Below are positions 20,120 through 30,794 of a DNA stretch of 64,000 bases, piece after piece. Made by a program: the position numbers and the translations under genes. Source of the DNA: Entoloma clypeatum (Eukaryota > Basidiomycota > Agaricomycetes > Agaricales > Entolomataceae); the NCBI GenBank assembly GCA_963565915.1, contig OY751496.1, positions 2,356,001-2,420,000 of the forward strand, read 5' to 3'. The notes beneath the pieces are model-generated. The model searched no databases, was not told where the DNA came from, and saw nothing but the letters and a program-made list of their open reading frames with translations. The first letter of the stretch is position 1. Every line of letters begins with the position of its first letter.

Positions 20120-20332
20120 TACTCACAAAACTGATTCAATGAGTCCCTGGAGTAATTTGATCATATATTGATCATTTTTTATGGGAATTACATAATTATT
20201 GCAGATTCCGAGAGTCCTGAAGCAGGGCTTTTACCCAGGTACCAATACCTTCTTTTGATTGGCATTATTTGCAAAGTTATTTTGAAGGTATTCACAAAGT
20301 AGCAAACATTGAATCAGTTTTGTGAGGCACTG
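20120..20332 (+). repeat. Tc1 right inverted repeat
   Basis: Inverse partner of 18714-18926, with the inner motif at 20119-20143 and the outer end at 20332 followed by TA. Confidence 0.85.
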
Positions 20333-20334
20333 TA

Positions 20335-22144
20335 TATATCGCACTCGTTCTCTGCGGCAGAACGGAACTATGAGATCTATGATCGGGAAATTTTGGGAGT
20401 TATCTGATCACTGGAAACCTGGAGGCATTACCTCCTTGGATCACCGTTTCCAACAGTTGTTCTGTCAGATCACAAGAACTTGACATATTACCGGGAACCC
20501 CAGAAATTAAACAGACGACAAGCACGGTGGAGATTGTATCTCTCCGAGTTTGAACTCAAACTAGTACACACCCCAGGATCGAAGATGATCCAGTCTGATG
20601 CCTTGTCAAGGCGACCGGACCATATACCCAAAGAAGACACAGATAACAAAGACATTATCGTCTTGCCAAATGACATCTTTGTCAAAACAGTGGACCTCGA
20701 GCTACAAGGGGACATCTTAAAAGCAACCGAGAATGATGAGCTTTTCTCCAAAGCCATCACCGCCCTAAAAGAATCGGGAACACCACCGATTAAATCCCAT
20801 TTATCAGAATGGAGAACAGAAGACAGGATATTATTCTTCCGTGACAGATGTTACGTACCACCAGATGAGACTCTGCATCGGGAAATAACGAAACGATATC
20901 ACGACTCCCTACCAAGTGGACATCCGGGACATCTAAAGACCCTAGAATTGGTCAGGCGAAACTATTGGTGGCCAGGAATGTATGTGTTTGTCAAGAATTA
21001 CGTTGGAGAATGTGCAACTTGCCAACAAATGAAAGTCAACACACATCCCACGAACCCTGGATTGATGCCAATCAAAGCACAAAAAGACGCTAGACCATTC
21101 TCCCAGACAATGATTGACTTCATCACGGACCTACCCGAGAGCAACGGGTTTGACAGTATCATGGTCGTAGTAGACCATGGTTCTATAAAGGGGGTAATTT
21201 CCATCCCTTGCATGAAAACCACCGATGCGACCCTTACTGCCAAACTTTATTTGGACCACGTGTACCAAAGATTCGGACTCCCAGACTCTATTCTGTCTGA
21301 CAGAGGGCCGCAGTTCGCCTCTCAGGTCTTCAGAGAACTAGGGCGACTCCTAGGGATCAAACTGATGATGAGCACGGCTTATCACCCCCAAACTGATGGA
21401 GAAACGGAACACGCAAATCAGGAACTTGAAATCTATTTCCGAATGTTCTGTTCGAACAATCCTGAAACATGGCATGATCACAACTCAACAATGGAGTTCT
21501 GTCACAATCAGAGGACTCACTCCACGACGAAACGATCCCTGTTCTATCTGATGATGGGATACGAACCAAGAGACATACCATTGGCATTTGACAAGACAAA
21601 TGTGCCAAGCATAGAAGAACGGCTCAAAGAGCTGAAACAAGCAAGAGATGAAGCGCTGGCAGCACACGAACTGGTCCGTCAGATGATGGCGGAAAGATCA
21701 ACACGAGGTTTCACTCCGTTTGGAAAAGGAGAACAGGTATGGCTAGAAGGGAAGAACCTCCGAATCGGATACACTTCCAGAAAACTGGCACCCAAAAGGG
21801 AAGGACCCTTCACCATTTCCGAGGTGCTCGGGCCCCTGACGTACAAACTGAAGCTTCGAGAACAATGGAAGATTCACCCTGTTTTCCATGCCTCCTTGTT
21901 AACACCTTATCGAGAAAATGACACACACGGACCAAACTTCCACAACCCACCTCCTGATCTGAGTGAAGGAGAACACGAGTACGAAGTAGAAGCAATCCTT
22001 ACCCACTAGCGACAGGGTAGAGGGTACAAGTATTTGGTCAAGTGGATGGGATACCCATCAAGCGATAACATGTGGGAACCCGAATCCAACTTAAAAAGAG
22101 CCCAAGAAACGCTGGGATACTACAAACAGACCCGCCACCTTTGA
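20335..22144 (+). pseudogene. pol: Gyp1 pol part 2: RNase H, integrase, chromodomain
   Basis: RNase H resumes (SHSFSAAERNYEIYDREIL; DHKNLTYYREPQKLNRRQARW) with a TGA at 20405-20407 where Arg is expected. The frame across the Tc1 site is also off by a small indel. Integrase: HHCC zinc site (HPGHLKTLELVRRNYWW ... CATCQQ, 20920-21030), then catalytic MIDFITDLP Asp, LSDRGPQF Asp and the Glu of ETEHANQELE (~21110-21430). A GPY/F-type module (PKREGPFTISEVLGPLTYKL) is near 21800. A TAG at 22007-22009 opens the C-terminal chromodomain (YKYLVKWMGYPSSDNMWEPE), which ends at TGA 22142-22144. Chromodomains of this class recognise methylated histone H3 tails and steer insertion to heterochromatin (established for chromoviruses). 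Confidence 0.88.
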
Positions 22145-22172
22145 AACCCAACAACCCGTATTCTCTCTCATC

Positions 22173-22224
22173 ATGACCACCGTTTTTGATACCGCCACAA
22201 AAGAACTTCACTGACACCGCCTCT
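22173..22224 (+). pseudogene. Gyp1 third ORF, first 17 codons
   Basis: ATG at 22173, 28 bp after the pol stop, then a TGA at 22212-22214 (CGA expected), then the CCTCT target site of Gyp2A at 22220-22224. The frame continues at 31202 once the insertion and one CCTCT are removed. Confidence 0.6.
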
Positions 22225-22626
22225 TGTTATGCTTAACAAACTGTTCCAAGGTTCGGGCAGAGTATGCAGGAAAGTGGAAAGGCGAAGAGCAATGTGATTG
22301 CTAAATCTAAGGAATCTACTACAGTACAAGAGGTTTATATAGGTACTGACTATAGGCGATAGCGGATGAGTCAGTACTACGGAAGGCAGTGCGCATGAGT
22401 AAGGCGACTGCGGAAGGCTATGTACAGTGAGTAAGCTGACTGCGGAAAGCGAGTCAGCGTGGGAGCGAAGTATACTAAGGGGGATGACGAAGTAAGGTAG
22501 TGAGTCAGACTGGGAATCGGAGGTTGCGAAAGTAGGCATTAGACATAGTAAGCTCGTAAGAGGGCGCCAAGCCGGGCCGATAAGCAAAAGTGATGACGTC
22601 GTCTGCATACCATAGAGTCCGTAACA
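22225..22626 (-). repeat. Gyp2 LTR (402-bp type), outer 3' LTR of Gyp2A, mosaic
   Basis: TGTTATGCTTAACAAAC... to ...GAGTCCGTAACA on the plus strand. Diagnostic sites up to ~22428 match 30795-31196; from ~22475 on they match 52266-52667. Overall it differs from its nominal partner at roughly 20 positions. Confidence 0.88.
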
Positions 22627-23910
22627 GGTATACAATCCTTTCAACTTCACCTTTCAACTCCCTCTGTTTCTGCTCACTCTGCATCCACTTCCGACACCGC
22701 CGACTTGACAAACATACCCGAGGAATACCACAACTATGCTGACGTCTTCAGTAAAGGAAAAGCAGACACACTTCCACCACACCGTCCCTACAACCTCAAG
22801 ATCAAACTCGAAGAGGGCTCCGCTCCTCCATTCGGTCCGATCTACTCCCTTTCACAAACCGAACTCGATGCCCTCCATGAATTCATTGATGAACATCTCA
22901 CCATTGGATTCATCCGGCCCTCTTCCTCTCCGCACGGTGCTCCCATCCTTTTCATTTGTAAAAAGGGTGGCTCCCTTCGTCTTTGCGTCGATTTCCGTGG
23001 TCTCAACAAGATCTCAAAGAAGGACCGATATCTGCTTCCGCTCATATCTGACCTTCTCCAGACCGCTGGAAAAGCCAGTATTTATACGGCTCTCAACCTC
23101 CGACATGCCTATCACCTTGTCGACATAGCAGAAGGAGGTGAATGGAAAACTGCTTTCCGCACGCGTTATGGGTCTCTCGAACGGCTCGTCACGCCATTTG
23201 GACTCACCAACTCCCCAGCCGTTTTTCAATGCTTCATGAATGACATCTTCCATGACCTGCTTGATAAGTATGTTACCATATATCTCAATAACATCCTCAT
23301 CTACTCCGACTCTCCCTCCAAGCATCAGAAGCATGTCCTTGAAGTCCTCCGATGTCTCCAACAACATGGTTTATATGTGCACACCGACAAATGCGAGTTT
23401 TCTACGGACACTGTTGAATACCTTGGCTTTATCCTCTCTCCGACAGGCCTCCGCATGTTGGATAAGAAAGTCAAAATTATTCAAGATTGGCCTGAACCAA
23501 GGAAGGTCAAAGATATTCAATCTTTCCTAGGTTTTGCCAATTTTTATCGTTGATTCATTCCTTGCTACTCCGAAATCACCGTTCCGCTCACTTGACTCAC
23601 CTGCAAAAACACACAATGGCACTTCTCCGCCTCCGCTCGTGAATCTTTCAAAACTTTGAAAAAAGCCTTTACCACGGCACCTGTTCTTATGCATTGGATT
23701 CCTGACAGCCCTATTATTGTTGAAACCGATGCCTCCGACTACGCTTTGGGTGTGATCCTCTCCATCCGCACCTCCGATGACAAAATCCATCCGGTCGCTT
23801 TCCACTCCCGCACCTTTACACCTCCCGAGTTAAACTATGACACACACAACAAAGAACTGTTAGCGATCCATGATGCATTCAAGGTTTGGCATCACTACCT
23901 TGAAGGCTCC
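22627..23910 (+). pseudogene. Gyp3 pol fragment (RT-RNase H) inside Gyp2A
   Basis: The RT starts with the preceding linker (TNIPEEYHNYADVFSKG) and runs through FIRPSSSPHGAPILF, LRLCVDFRGLNKISKKDRY and TPFGLTNSPAVFQCFMNDIF. The catalytic box reads YLNN at 23281-23292 instead of YLDD, and the first motif reads TALNL instead of T-x-LDL, so all three RT aspartates are Asn. RNase H follows (PIIVETDASDYALG, ELLAIHDAFKVWHHYLEGS) and is cut at 23910 by the internal LTR. A TGA at ~23552 and another near 23600 add to the damage. It is nearly identical to the reverse complement of 50982-52265. Confidence 0.88.
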
Positions 23911-24271
23911 TGTTATGCTTAACAAACCGTTCCAAGGTTCGGGCAGAGTGTGGAAAGGCGAAGAGCAATGTGATTGCTAAATCTAAGGAATCTACTATAG
24001 TACAAGAGGTTTATATAGGTACTGACTATAGGCGGTAGTGGATGAGTCAGTACTGCGGAAGGCAGTGCACATGAGTAAGGCGACTGCGGAAGGCTATGTA
24101 CAATGAGTCATACATACTGCGGAGCTGAGTAAAGCTACTGCGGAATGAGTCAGAGCGGTAGCAAAGGGAATGGAAATAGATGTTGTGACATAATGTATTT
24201 GTAAGAGGGCGCCGAGCCGGGCCGATAAGTAAAAGTGATGACGTTGTCCGCATACCGTAGAGTCTGTAACA
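23911..24271 (-). repeat. Gyp2 LTR (361-bp type), internal in Gyp2A
   Basis: Same ends as the other Gyp2 LTRs, but the middle is a different version (AGCGGTAGCAAAGGGAATGG...). Same length and sequence as 50621-50981 read in reverse. The right side borders the third ORF of Gyp2A via the polypurine stretch. Confidence 0.9.
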
Positions 24272-24329
24272 TGTTCCCCTCCTCAAGCTCTGTGTCCTCA
24301 CAGAGTCATTGTCCCCACCCCTCATTGTT

Positions 24330-24670
24330 GTTGGGATCAGACCAGTCTCCTTGAGGCTCCAATCATATATTAACTCCTTGTTGATGGCAACGGCGAGTTC
24401 GAGACCTTTGATAGCCAGCCGAATACGTCGATTTTCAATGACGAGGGTGCTGGTGTAATTTCCGAGAATTTGTTTCTCCTCAGGACTCGGGGCAATGGGG
24501 AGGTTGGACAGCGAGTGAAGTCGGATATGCATCTGGCGATGAAGGAGGTCGGCAAGGGAAGTTTCGAGGACATGGATCTGGTCTCTCATGGAGAGTGCTT
24601 TGTTCATGAGGGCGGCGATGGCGGGGTTGATGTCGGTGGTGGAGGTGGAGGTGACGGTGGTGTTGGACAT
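24330..24670 (-). pseudogene. Gyp2A third ORF, frameshifted near its end
   Basis: ATG at 24670, ~130 bp downstream of the pol stop. It has an N-terminal Ser/Thr-rich stretch, a helical segment (SMRDQIHVLETSLADLLHRQ) and a conserved C-terminal part (NYTSTLVIENRRIRLAIKG). A small deletion after LIYDWSLKE shifts the frame, whereas intact copies read ESPNWSDP... (37670-38041 and 61345-61716). The same deletion occurs at 50222-50580, supporting the conversion tract. Function unknown; no similarity recognised. Confidence 0.7.
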
Positions 24671-24803
24671 GGTGGTGAGGATGGTTGAGAGATAGAAGAA
24701 GAAGGGGAAGTCTATATTGGGCAGGGAAAAGACTAGAGCGGGGAACTCAGTGTGTAGTTGACTGATGAGGTCGATACTGCCATGGGTTTTGAGAACTCGT
24801 CTT

Positions 24804-27800
24804 TTATTGTGGTCGAGACGGGTTCTGCTGATGGAAATCACGGATCAAATCTTGAGCGTTCTGAACATTAGCTCGAGGTTCCCATGTGTTCTCTTCTGGG
24901 CCATATCCTTCCCACTGGACGAGGTACTGGATCTTTCCGCGGAACTTCCGAGAGTCTAGGATCGTAGACACATGGTACTCTTCTCGTCCTTCAACGATGA
25001 TCGGATCAGGGGCTGGTTTCTTTTTCTGGATGGCGTACTTCGGAGTTTCATATGGTGACAACAGGGTCTCGTTGAACACAGGGTGAATCATCTTCCAAGT
25101 CTTCGGAAGATCAAGAAGGTACGCGCTAGCTCCTTTCTTCTCTAGGACTTTGAATGGTCCATGTCGGAGTGCATCAAGTTTCTTTGAGGGGCGATCGGTC
25201 CTGATGTTAGTCCCTTCCAGCCACACCTTGTCTCCGATTCGGTAGTCCCGAGACGGACTCCGTCGTGTATCAACTGTCTTCTTCATCTGATCCTGTGCCT
25301 GTTTCAGCGCTGCATTGGCTTCTTCTCGTGCTTGTTTGAGTTTTTCCAAGAAGCTGTTGGCAGCCGGGTTGGTGTCTTCCAACACAAGTTCTCCCTTCCA
25401 AGGATGTAAGCCATAGTTAAGGTAGAATGGTGTGTGCTTCGTCGCCTGATGTTCTTTGTCATTGTACTGGAATTCGGCGATTGCGATCCATTCAACCCAA
25501 TCATCTTGCAGATGGTTGACGAAGTTTCATAAGAACGCTTCTGTTTCCTGATGCGATCGTTTGGCTTGTCCATCCGTCTGTGGATGGTATGCGGTGGACA
25601 GGTTCCTTTTGATCCCTAACATGCGGCAAAGTATCTCCATGAACTTCGCGGCGAACTGTGGTCCCCTGTCACTGATGATTTTCTTGGGGATTCCGTGGAG
25701 CTTCCATATCTGATCCCGATAGATCTTGGCTAATCCTTCAGCCGATAATTCCACGGTTGTCGGAATGAGATGAAGCATCTTCGAATGTCTATCCGTGATG
25801 ACCAGGATCGCATTCTTTCCATCAGACTCTGGTATCGGTCCCACGACGTCAATCCCTATGTCTTCCCATGGATGACTTGGTGCTGCATGGGGGTGTAGCG
25901 GAGCATGTCGTTTCTGTCTGTTGATCTTGTTGCGCTGACAGGTGTCGCAACCCTTTACGTACTTCTTTACATCATGCAGGATGGTAGGCCACCAGTAGGT
26001 GCGAGTGAGGTGTTCGTGTGTTCGATACTGTCCTGGATGTCCAGCGACTGGTGCATCGTGTGATTCAAACATTAGTTCTTGACGCAGTTGTGGGTCCGGT
26101 GGAACATAGACTCGTTTGCCTGCATATGTGATGCCGTTTTCCTGTTGATACCAATGAGGATTCTTTTTTAGACCCTGGACTACTTCTGTCTCCATGCGGT
26201 TTGAACCCTTGATGCGTGTGATCCACGGATTTTCGATGGTTGTGACGTTTCCAATCTTGATGGAATCAGATGTTTCACCCCCTTCAAAGAATTGTTCCTC
26301 CGTGAACATCTCCATTTGTACCACATCTTCTGATTCCAATCGTTTCAAGAATAGTCCCTCCTTGAGCATTTGGTCACTGTCTTGCGGTTTGAGTTCCGTT
26401 TCATACCAGGGTAAGCGCGACAGGATGTCCACTTTTGCATTTGTCTTGCCAGGCACATGCCGTAGTTCGAAGTCATAGTCTTGTAACTTCATCTTCCAGC
26501 GCCTTTGTCGTTGATTTAGGTCCTGAGGACGGCGGAAATATTCCAGGTTCTTGTGATCAGTTAAGATCTCAAAGCGTTCTCTGGCTTCAAGCAGATAGTG
26601 TCTCCAATCTTTCAGTGCTTCCATGACTGCCAAGAGCTCTTTGTCGTATATCTCGTAATGTTGTTTGGCTGCGGACATGGTCCACGACAAGAACGTGATA
26701 GGATGCCATTTGTTGTCCTGTTTTTGAGAGAGTACAGCCCCAATTGCATAGCCCAATGCATCGGTTTTGACCCTGAACTGTCCATCTGGTTTTGGTAATG
26801 CCAAGACTGGTGCCGATGTGATCGCCTGTATGAGACCTTCAAATGCCTTTTGTTCTGTTGGTCCCCAAGTAAACGCAGTGCCGCCTGTGAGTGCGGTAAG
26901 TGGTTTCGCGATGTTTGAGTATCCTTCAATGAAGCGCCGATAGAAGTTAGCAAACCCAAGGAACTTCTGGACTTCCTTTTTTGATGTGGGTGCTCGCCAG
27001 TTTCGGATCGTGTCCACCTTCTCGGTTTCCATCTCAACACGTCCTTCACCAATGACATATCCCAATATGGGGCATTTCGTTACTTCCCAGAAACACTTCT
27101 TCTCCTTCAGGAACAAGTCATTGTCTGATAGGATCTGCAGAATTTCTTCGGTGTTTCACGCGAGTTCTTCCTTGGTTTTACCAATAACCACGATGTCATC
27201 CATGTAGATCACGCAGATGCGTCGGCGGATCTGGTCCCGGAATAGACTAGCCATCATCCGAGAGAACGTTCCCAGTGAGTTGCAAAGGCCGAAAAACATG
27301 ACCAATGGTTCAAACAATCCTCGACTGGTAAGGAAGGCAGCCTTCCATTCATCGCCTTCTTTAATCTGGACATTGTTGTAACCCCACATGATGTCCATCT
27401 TATTGAAGTAGACTGCATCTTTCAGCATGTCCAAGAGATCGGAGATGCGAGGGAGTGGGAATTTGTCTTTGACCGTGAATTTGTTGATCATGCGGTAATC
27501 TTGTACCAATCGTTTGGAACCATCCTTCTTGTTGATGAAGAAGCAAGGGGAAGCATAAGGGGATTTGGACGGGCGGATCTTTCCAGTTGCTAGACCCTCG
27601 TCAATGAATGCGTCCGATTCCTCTTGTTCCTTTTGTGTCATGGGATATGTGTTTCCCCCTAGTTCCTTTGGTGCGTCCGGGGTAAGTTCAATACCATGGT
27701 CCCATTCCCTTTCCTTTGGGATCTTATCAAAGTTCTCCTTCTCAAAGAGGTGAGTAAACCGATCAACATATGAGGGTCGTTTGGTTGTGGGAGGTGGTGT

Positions 27801-28403
27801 GGGAGTGACAGCTTCCAATATAGGGTCTCCAGGCTTCCATTTCTGATCCGACTTCTTGGGTGCATCTTTGTCACGCACCTCAACCATGTGAACCCAGTGT
27901 TTGTGACCATCAAGGTTAACCCTGAAATCCGAATGTTTGGTTCGGCATGTTGTTGGGCACCAGTTGAATGTTATAGTGCCGGTTGTCCAATTGATCATAG
28001 GGTTGTGGTGTACCAACCAGTCATGTCCCAAGAGCATGTCTGTTCTCCCAATGTCCAGTACCATCGCTTCCATGGTTTTCTGATGTGTTCCCAAATCCAG
28101 CTTGACTTCGGCAAGTTGGTTCGCTTTCTGTTGTCGATTTGGTGATCCATCTGCATTTAGAATTGCTATGGGTGGTATCCCTCATGTGGGGAGGTTCTGT
28201 TCGTGTACTATTCTGGGATGGATGCATGTGCGTTCACATCCGCTATCAACCTCAGGTCGAATGACCTTTGGTCCTCGTCGTGTTTTGAGTTGAGCTAACA
28301 ACCTGATCTCTCGTCGTTTCGGAGGTTTGTCTCCCTTTACAATCTTAGTCGACGCAGCGGCTCGCTTGGCAGGGATGACATAGGTTCTATTGTCTGCAGT
28401 CAT
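24804..28403 (-). pseudogene. pol: Gyp2A pol: protease, RT, RNase H, integrase, chromodomain
   Basis: ATG at 28403; stop TAA at 24804-24806, which overlaps an AATAAA. Aspartic protease: EVDSGCERTC near 28235. RT: LVQDYRMINKFTVKDKFPLPRI near 27490, catalytic YMDD at ~27200 (intact). RNase H: FRVKTDALGYAIGAVLSQ to YEIYDKELLAVMEAL, 26780-26620. Integrase: HPGQYRTHEHLTRTYWW...CDTCQR (~26050-25935), IGIDVVGP Asp, ISDRGPQF Asp, RSHQETE Glu. C-terminal GPF module and chromodomain (IQYLVQWEGYGPEENTWEPR, ~24930-24860). Three TGA stops, all at expected Arg: 28182-28184, 27156-27158, 25527-25529. A frame change between the second and third (near 27120) should be verified. Otherwise long and well preserved. 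Confidence 0.88.
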
Positions 28404-28508
28404 ACAAGGCAAGCAAGTCCGTTTAATAGATAAGGGTCGCGACTTAGCGTCGTTTAATCGGACCCTTCGGGAAAATCCTTCTTGTCAGCTTCTAAGATTG
28501 TGGTTTCA

Positions 28509-29612
28509 TCATTTCTTCAGCTTGCGGCAGTTGCGCGCAATATGGCCTTCTTGGTCGCAGTTGAAGCACTTGCGACCATCTTTCTTCTTTGGAGCGCTGC
28601 AGTCTTCAGCAAGGTGACCGAAACGTTGACAGTTGTAGCAACGGGCCACTCCTGCTTTGTCAATCTCCATGGCCTTGCCTTGACCACCATAAGTGGTACC
28701 CGATCCGGTGCGCATGTCGCCGCCACCTTGGATGACCATTACATGTCCTTCCATCTGTCGTCCTTTGTTTCGGATCTCCTTTGCGTACTCGGAGTACGTC
28801 TTGGCATCACTAGCCACTTGTTCAGAGATTCTGCGGTTGACATTCTTTTCTAGGATGTATTTCCCAGTGTCTTTGCCAAGGTTTGACAGCTTCAAGAGCT
28901 CTTCCAATTCGTCCCAGAATTCGTCGACGGTGCGTTTCTCTTGTCTCAGAACTTCGAGTCTTGCTTTGGCAGCGACTGATTTGTTGGCGATAGAGAATCG
29001 TGTAGCGATATCATCGGAGAATCCTAGCCAGGTGATGTTCTTGTTGTCAACAGCAAGAGCATCTAACTTGTTACTGGCCCAGTGCCTGCCGGACCCTTCC
29101 ATCATGCAGGATAGTACTGCAAGGATCTTCTGATCGTCTGTTAGGCTCTTTTGGAACCTGATGTATAGTTTGGTGGCTTTCCACCACTCGTCAAAGGTGT
29201 GTCTGTCCTTGAACATCCCAGGATCCTTGATGATCTTGGATGTATCCATCGTTTGTACTGCCGGAGCTTCTGCCATGTCTAGAGTCTGCGGAGAAGGAGA
29301 GGGGTCGGGTTGTTGGGATGAAGATGGGGTTCGGGATACAGGTAAGGGTTGAAAATGAGTCCCTGTTCTAGGCGTCTGTTCGATATCTGACTGCGCGGAG
29401 TCAAAAGCAAATTCGTCAGGGGACTCGTCGGCGGAATCAGTGGCAAAACGTTCGGGGTATTTCCTCTGTAGATCTCTAAGGAATCTCTGTTCCTGCGCGT
29501 CTGTCGGTTGTGAGAAGGGGTCAAGTCTCTCGTTTTGTGCCCAACAACTGTACTCGGTCTGTTGTTCAGTGGTTGTGAAGTGCGTGTAGATCTGTTGCTT
29601 TGAGTACGACAT
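28509..29612 (-). pseudogene. gag: Gyp2A Gag, C-terminally truncated, both zinc knuckles present
   Basis: 367 aa from the ATG at 29612 (MSYSKQQIYTHF). The Gag core includes FDEWWKATKLYIRFQKSLTDDQK and WLGFSDDIATRFSIANKSVAAKARL. Two CCHC knuckles are in frame: CYNCQRFGHLAEDC and CFNCDQEGHIARNC (residues ~325-363). Compared with Gyp2B and Gyp2C, about 45 bp after the second knuckle are missing, which brings a premature TGA at 28509-28511; the ancestral gag end is the GSD-TAA seen at 45895-45897. It is the only Gyp2 copy in the window with the second knuckle in frame. Confidence 0.85.
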
Positions 29613-30782
29613 GATGATGCGGCTCTGGGATGTCTCAATGTGAGTGTCCTAATCAATCTTCTGATAACGGTTGTCTGGACACCGATAAACTCTCTGATCT
29701 CTGTGATCCGACCTGTCTGAGTGTTATATCCGTCTCCGAATCTCCGATCCACTCCGATCGTCCTCCGACTTTCCGGACTTTCCGGACATCCGTTACCTCC
29801 ACATCTCCGCACGTTGCCATCGTGCATTTCATATTCATAACTCCATGCCTTTATGCATTTCATATTCATATTCCCGTTTACTTATGCATCGCCTTTTCCG
29901 CATGGTCCGTTGACCGACATCTCCGATGTTCGTTACAGTCGCTGGCAACTTATGCCACAACTCCGGACCTACTCCGACCATCTCCGTAAAGTAATCTCAT
30001 TTAGATATTTAAGCTTGTACCATACCTGTAGTTCCTCAGTTCGAATATCAACAAAGTTCACTCCTCTACTCCCCGTTCATGCCAGAGATCCTCGCTGTGG
30101 TACAATACGCCGACGACATCCTCATCTACTGCTCTTCCTCCATCGTTACCCTTCGACGAGCTCAGTACTGTGTCCGAGTCACAACTCCGACGTCGTCCGA
30201 CCATTTCCACGTCAATGTGTCTCTCACCGAGATCTTTCCGAGGACCTCCGCATCTCCGACCTCTCCTCCGACCTCCTGAAATTGGGACACCTTATCCAAC
30301 AAACGGCGGCGCAACACATACGTTGAAGCCACGTCCCTCCCCTTCGTCGTTCCTCCGCATTCCCGGAGTTCCGCTCCGGCCTCAGTCCTTCGTCCGACCT
30401 CCAACGGACTCCGACGAAGCTCCGACTTTTCACCTACTTAACACTGAGGTCCTTCTTGAACGCGAAAGCTTTCGAGTTCGTTCTGTCAGGCGTTGTAACG
30501 CGCGATCTGGTGTTGTCGAGCAAGATGGATGCTCTCTGCTATCTCGCCGTGGGGGCGATGCTCGTCGTTGTCTAGTTCTTCGTCAAGCACCTGCTGTAGG
30601 ATGCGACGGATCTCCGATTCGATGTACTGCTGGATGAGTGTAAAATCGATACTGTCTCGAGGACTTAGCTCCTCCTGTCGGGCTTCTGGTGAGGCGAATG
30701 GGTTACTGGTGAAGTCTTCAAAGAAGCGCGACGTCTTGACTCGTCTGGTAGTTGCTCTCTTCGCTCTGGGCGAACCTAACAA
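29279..30782 (-). other. Gyp2A leader frame, AUG-less, overlapping gag, split by a solo LTR
   Basis: Between the PBS and gag one frame is open (30782 to ~30449, then 29716 to 29279), apart from local damage and the 722-bp insertion at 29722-30443. It overlaps the first ~333 nt of gag in another frame. It encodes an acidic helical segment (IDFTLIQQYIESEIRRILQQ) and a basic Ser/Thr/Arg-rich tail. The same frame is open in Gyp2B and Gyp2C. See the finding on leader frames. Confidence 0.5.
29722..30443 (+). repeat. 722-bp solo LTR-like insertion, TSD CTGAG
   Basis: Interrupts the Gyp2A leader: flanks are CTGAG on both sides (29717-29721 and 30444-30448), ends TGTTAT...TTAACA. The sequence is rich in CTCCG. 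A TATA-like ATATTTAAGC is near 30009. It holds a short frame (30079-30279) with VVQYADDILIYCSSS, which resembles the YADD box of non-LTR reverse transcriptases. No other coding capacity. Orientation is not determined. Confidence 0.8.
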
Positions 30783-30792
30783 GATTTAGCAA
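30782..30792 (-). promoter_or_regulatory. Gyp2A self-primer binding site
   Basis: Minus strand TTGCTAAATCT, 2 nt after the 5' LTR, complementary to AGATTTAGCAA inside the LTR. Confidence 0.75.
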
Positions 30793-30794
30793 CT

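Larger units (their letters stand above)
18714..20332 (+). mobile_element. Tc1/mariner DNA transposon in Gyp1 RNase H
   Basis: 1619 bp starting CAGTGCCTCACAAAACTGATTC and ending in its inverted complement, flanked by TA at 18712-18713 and 20333-20334. Inverted repeats are ~213 bp (18714-18926 and 20120-20332). Each carries a second, inner copy of the terminal motif in opposite orientation (TTGAATCAGTTTTGTGAGTA), an arrangement like the IR/DR repeats of some Tc1 elements. It encodes one transposase with a single nonsense codon. Confidence 0.92.
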
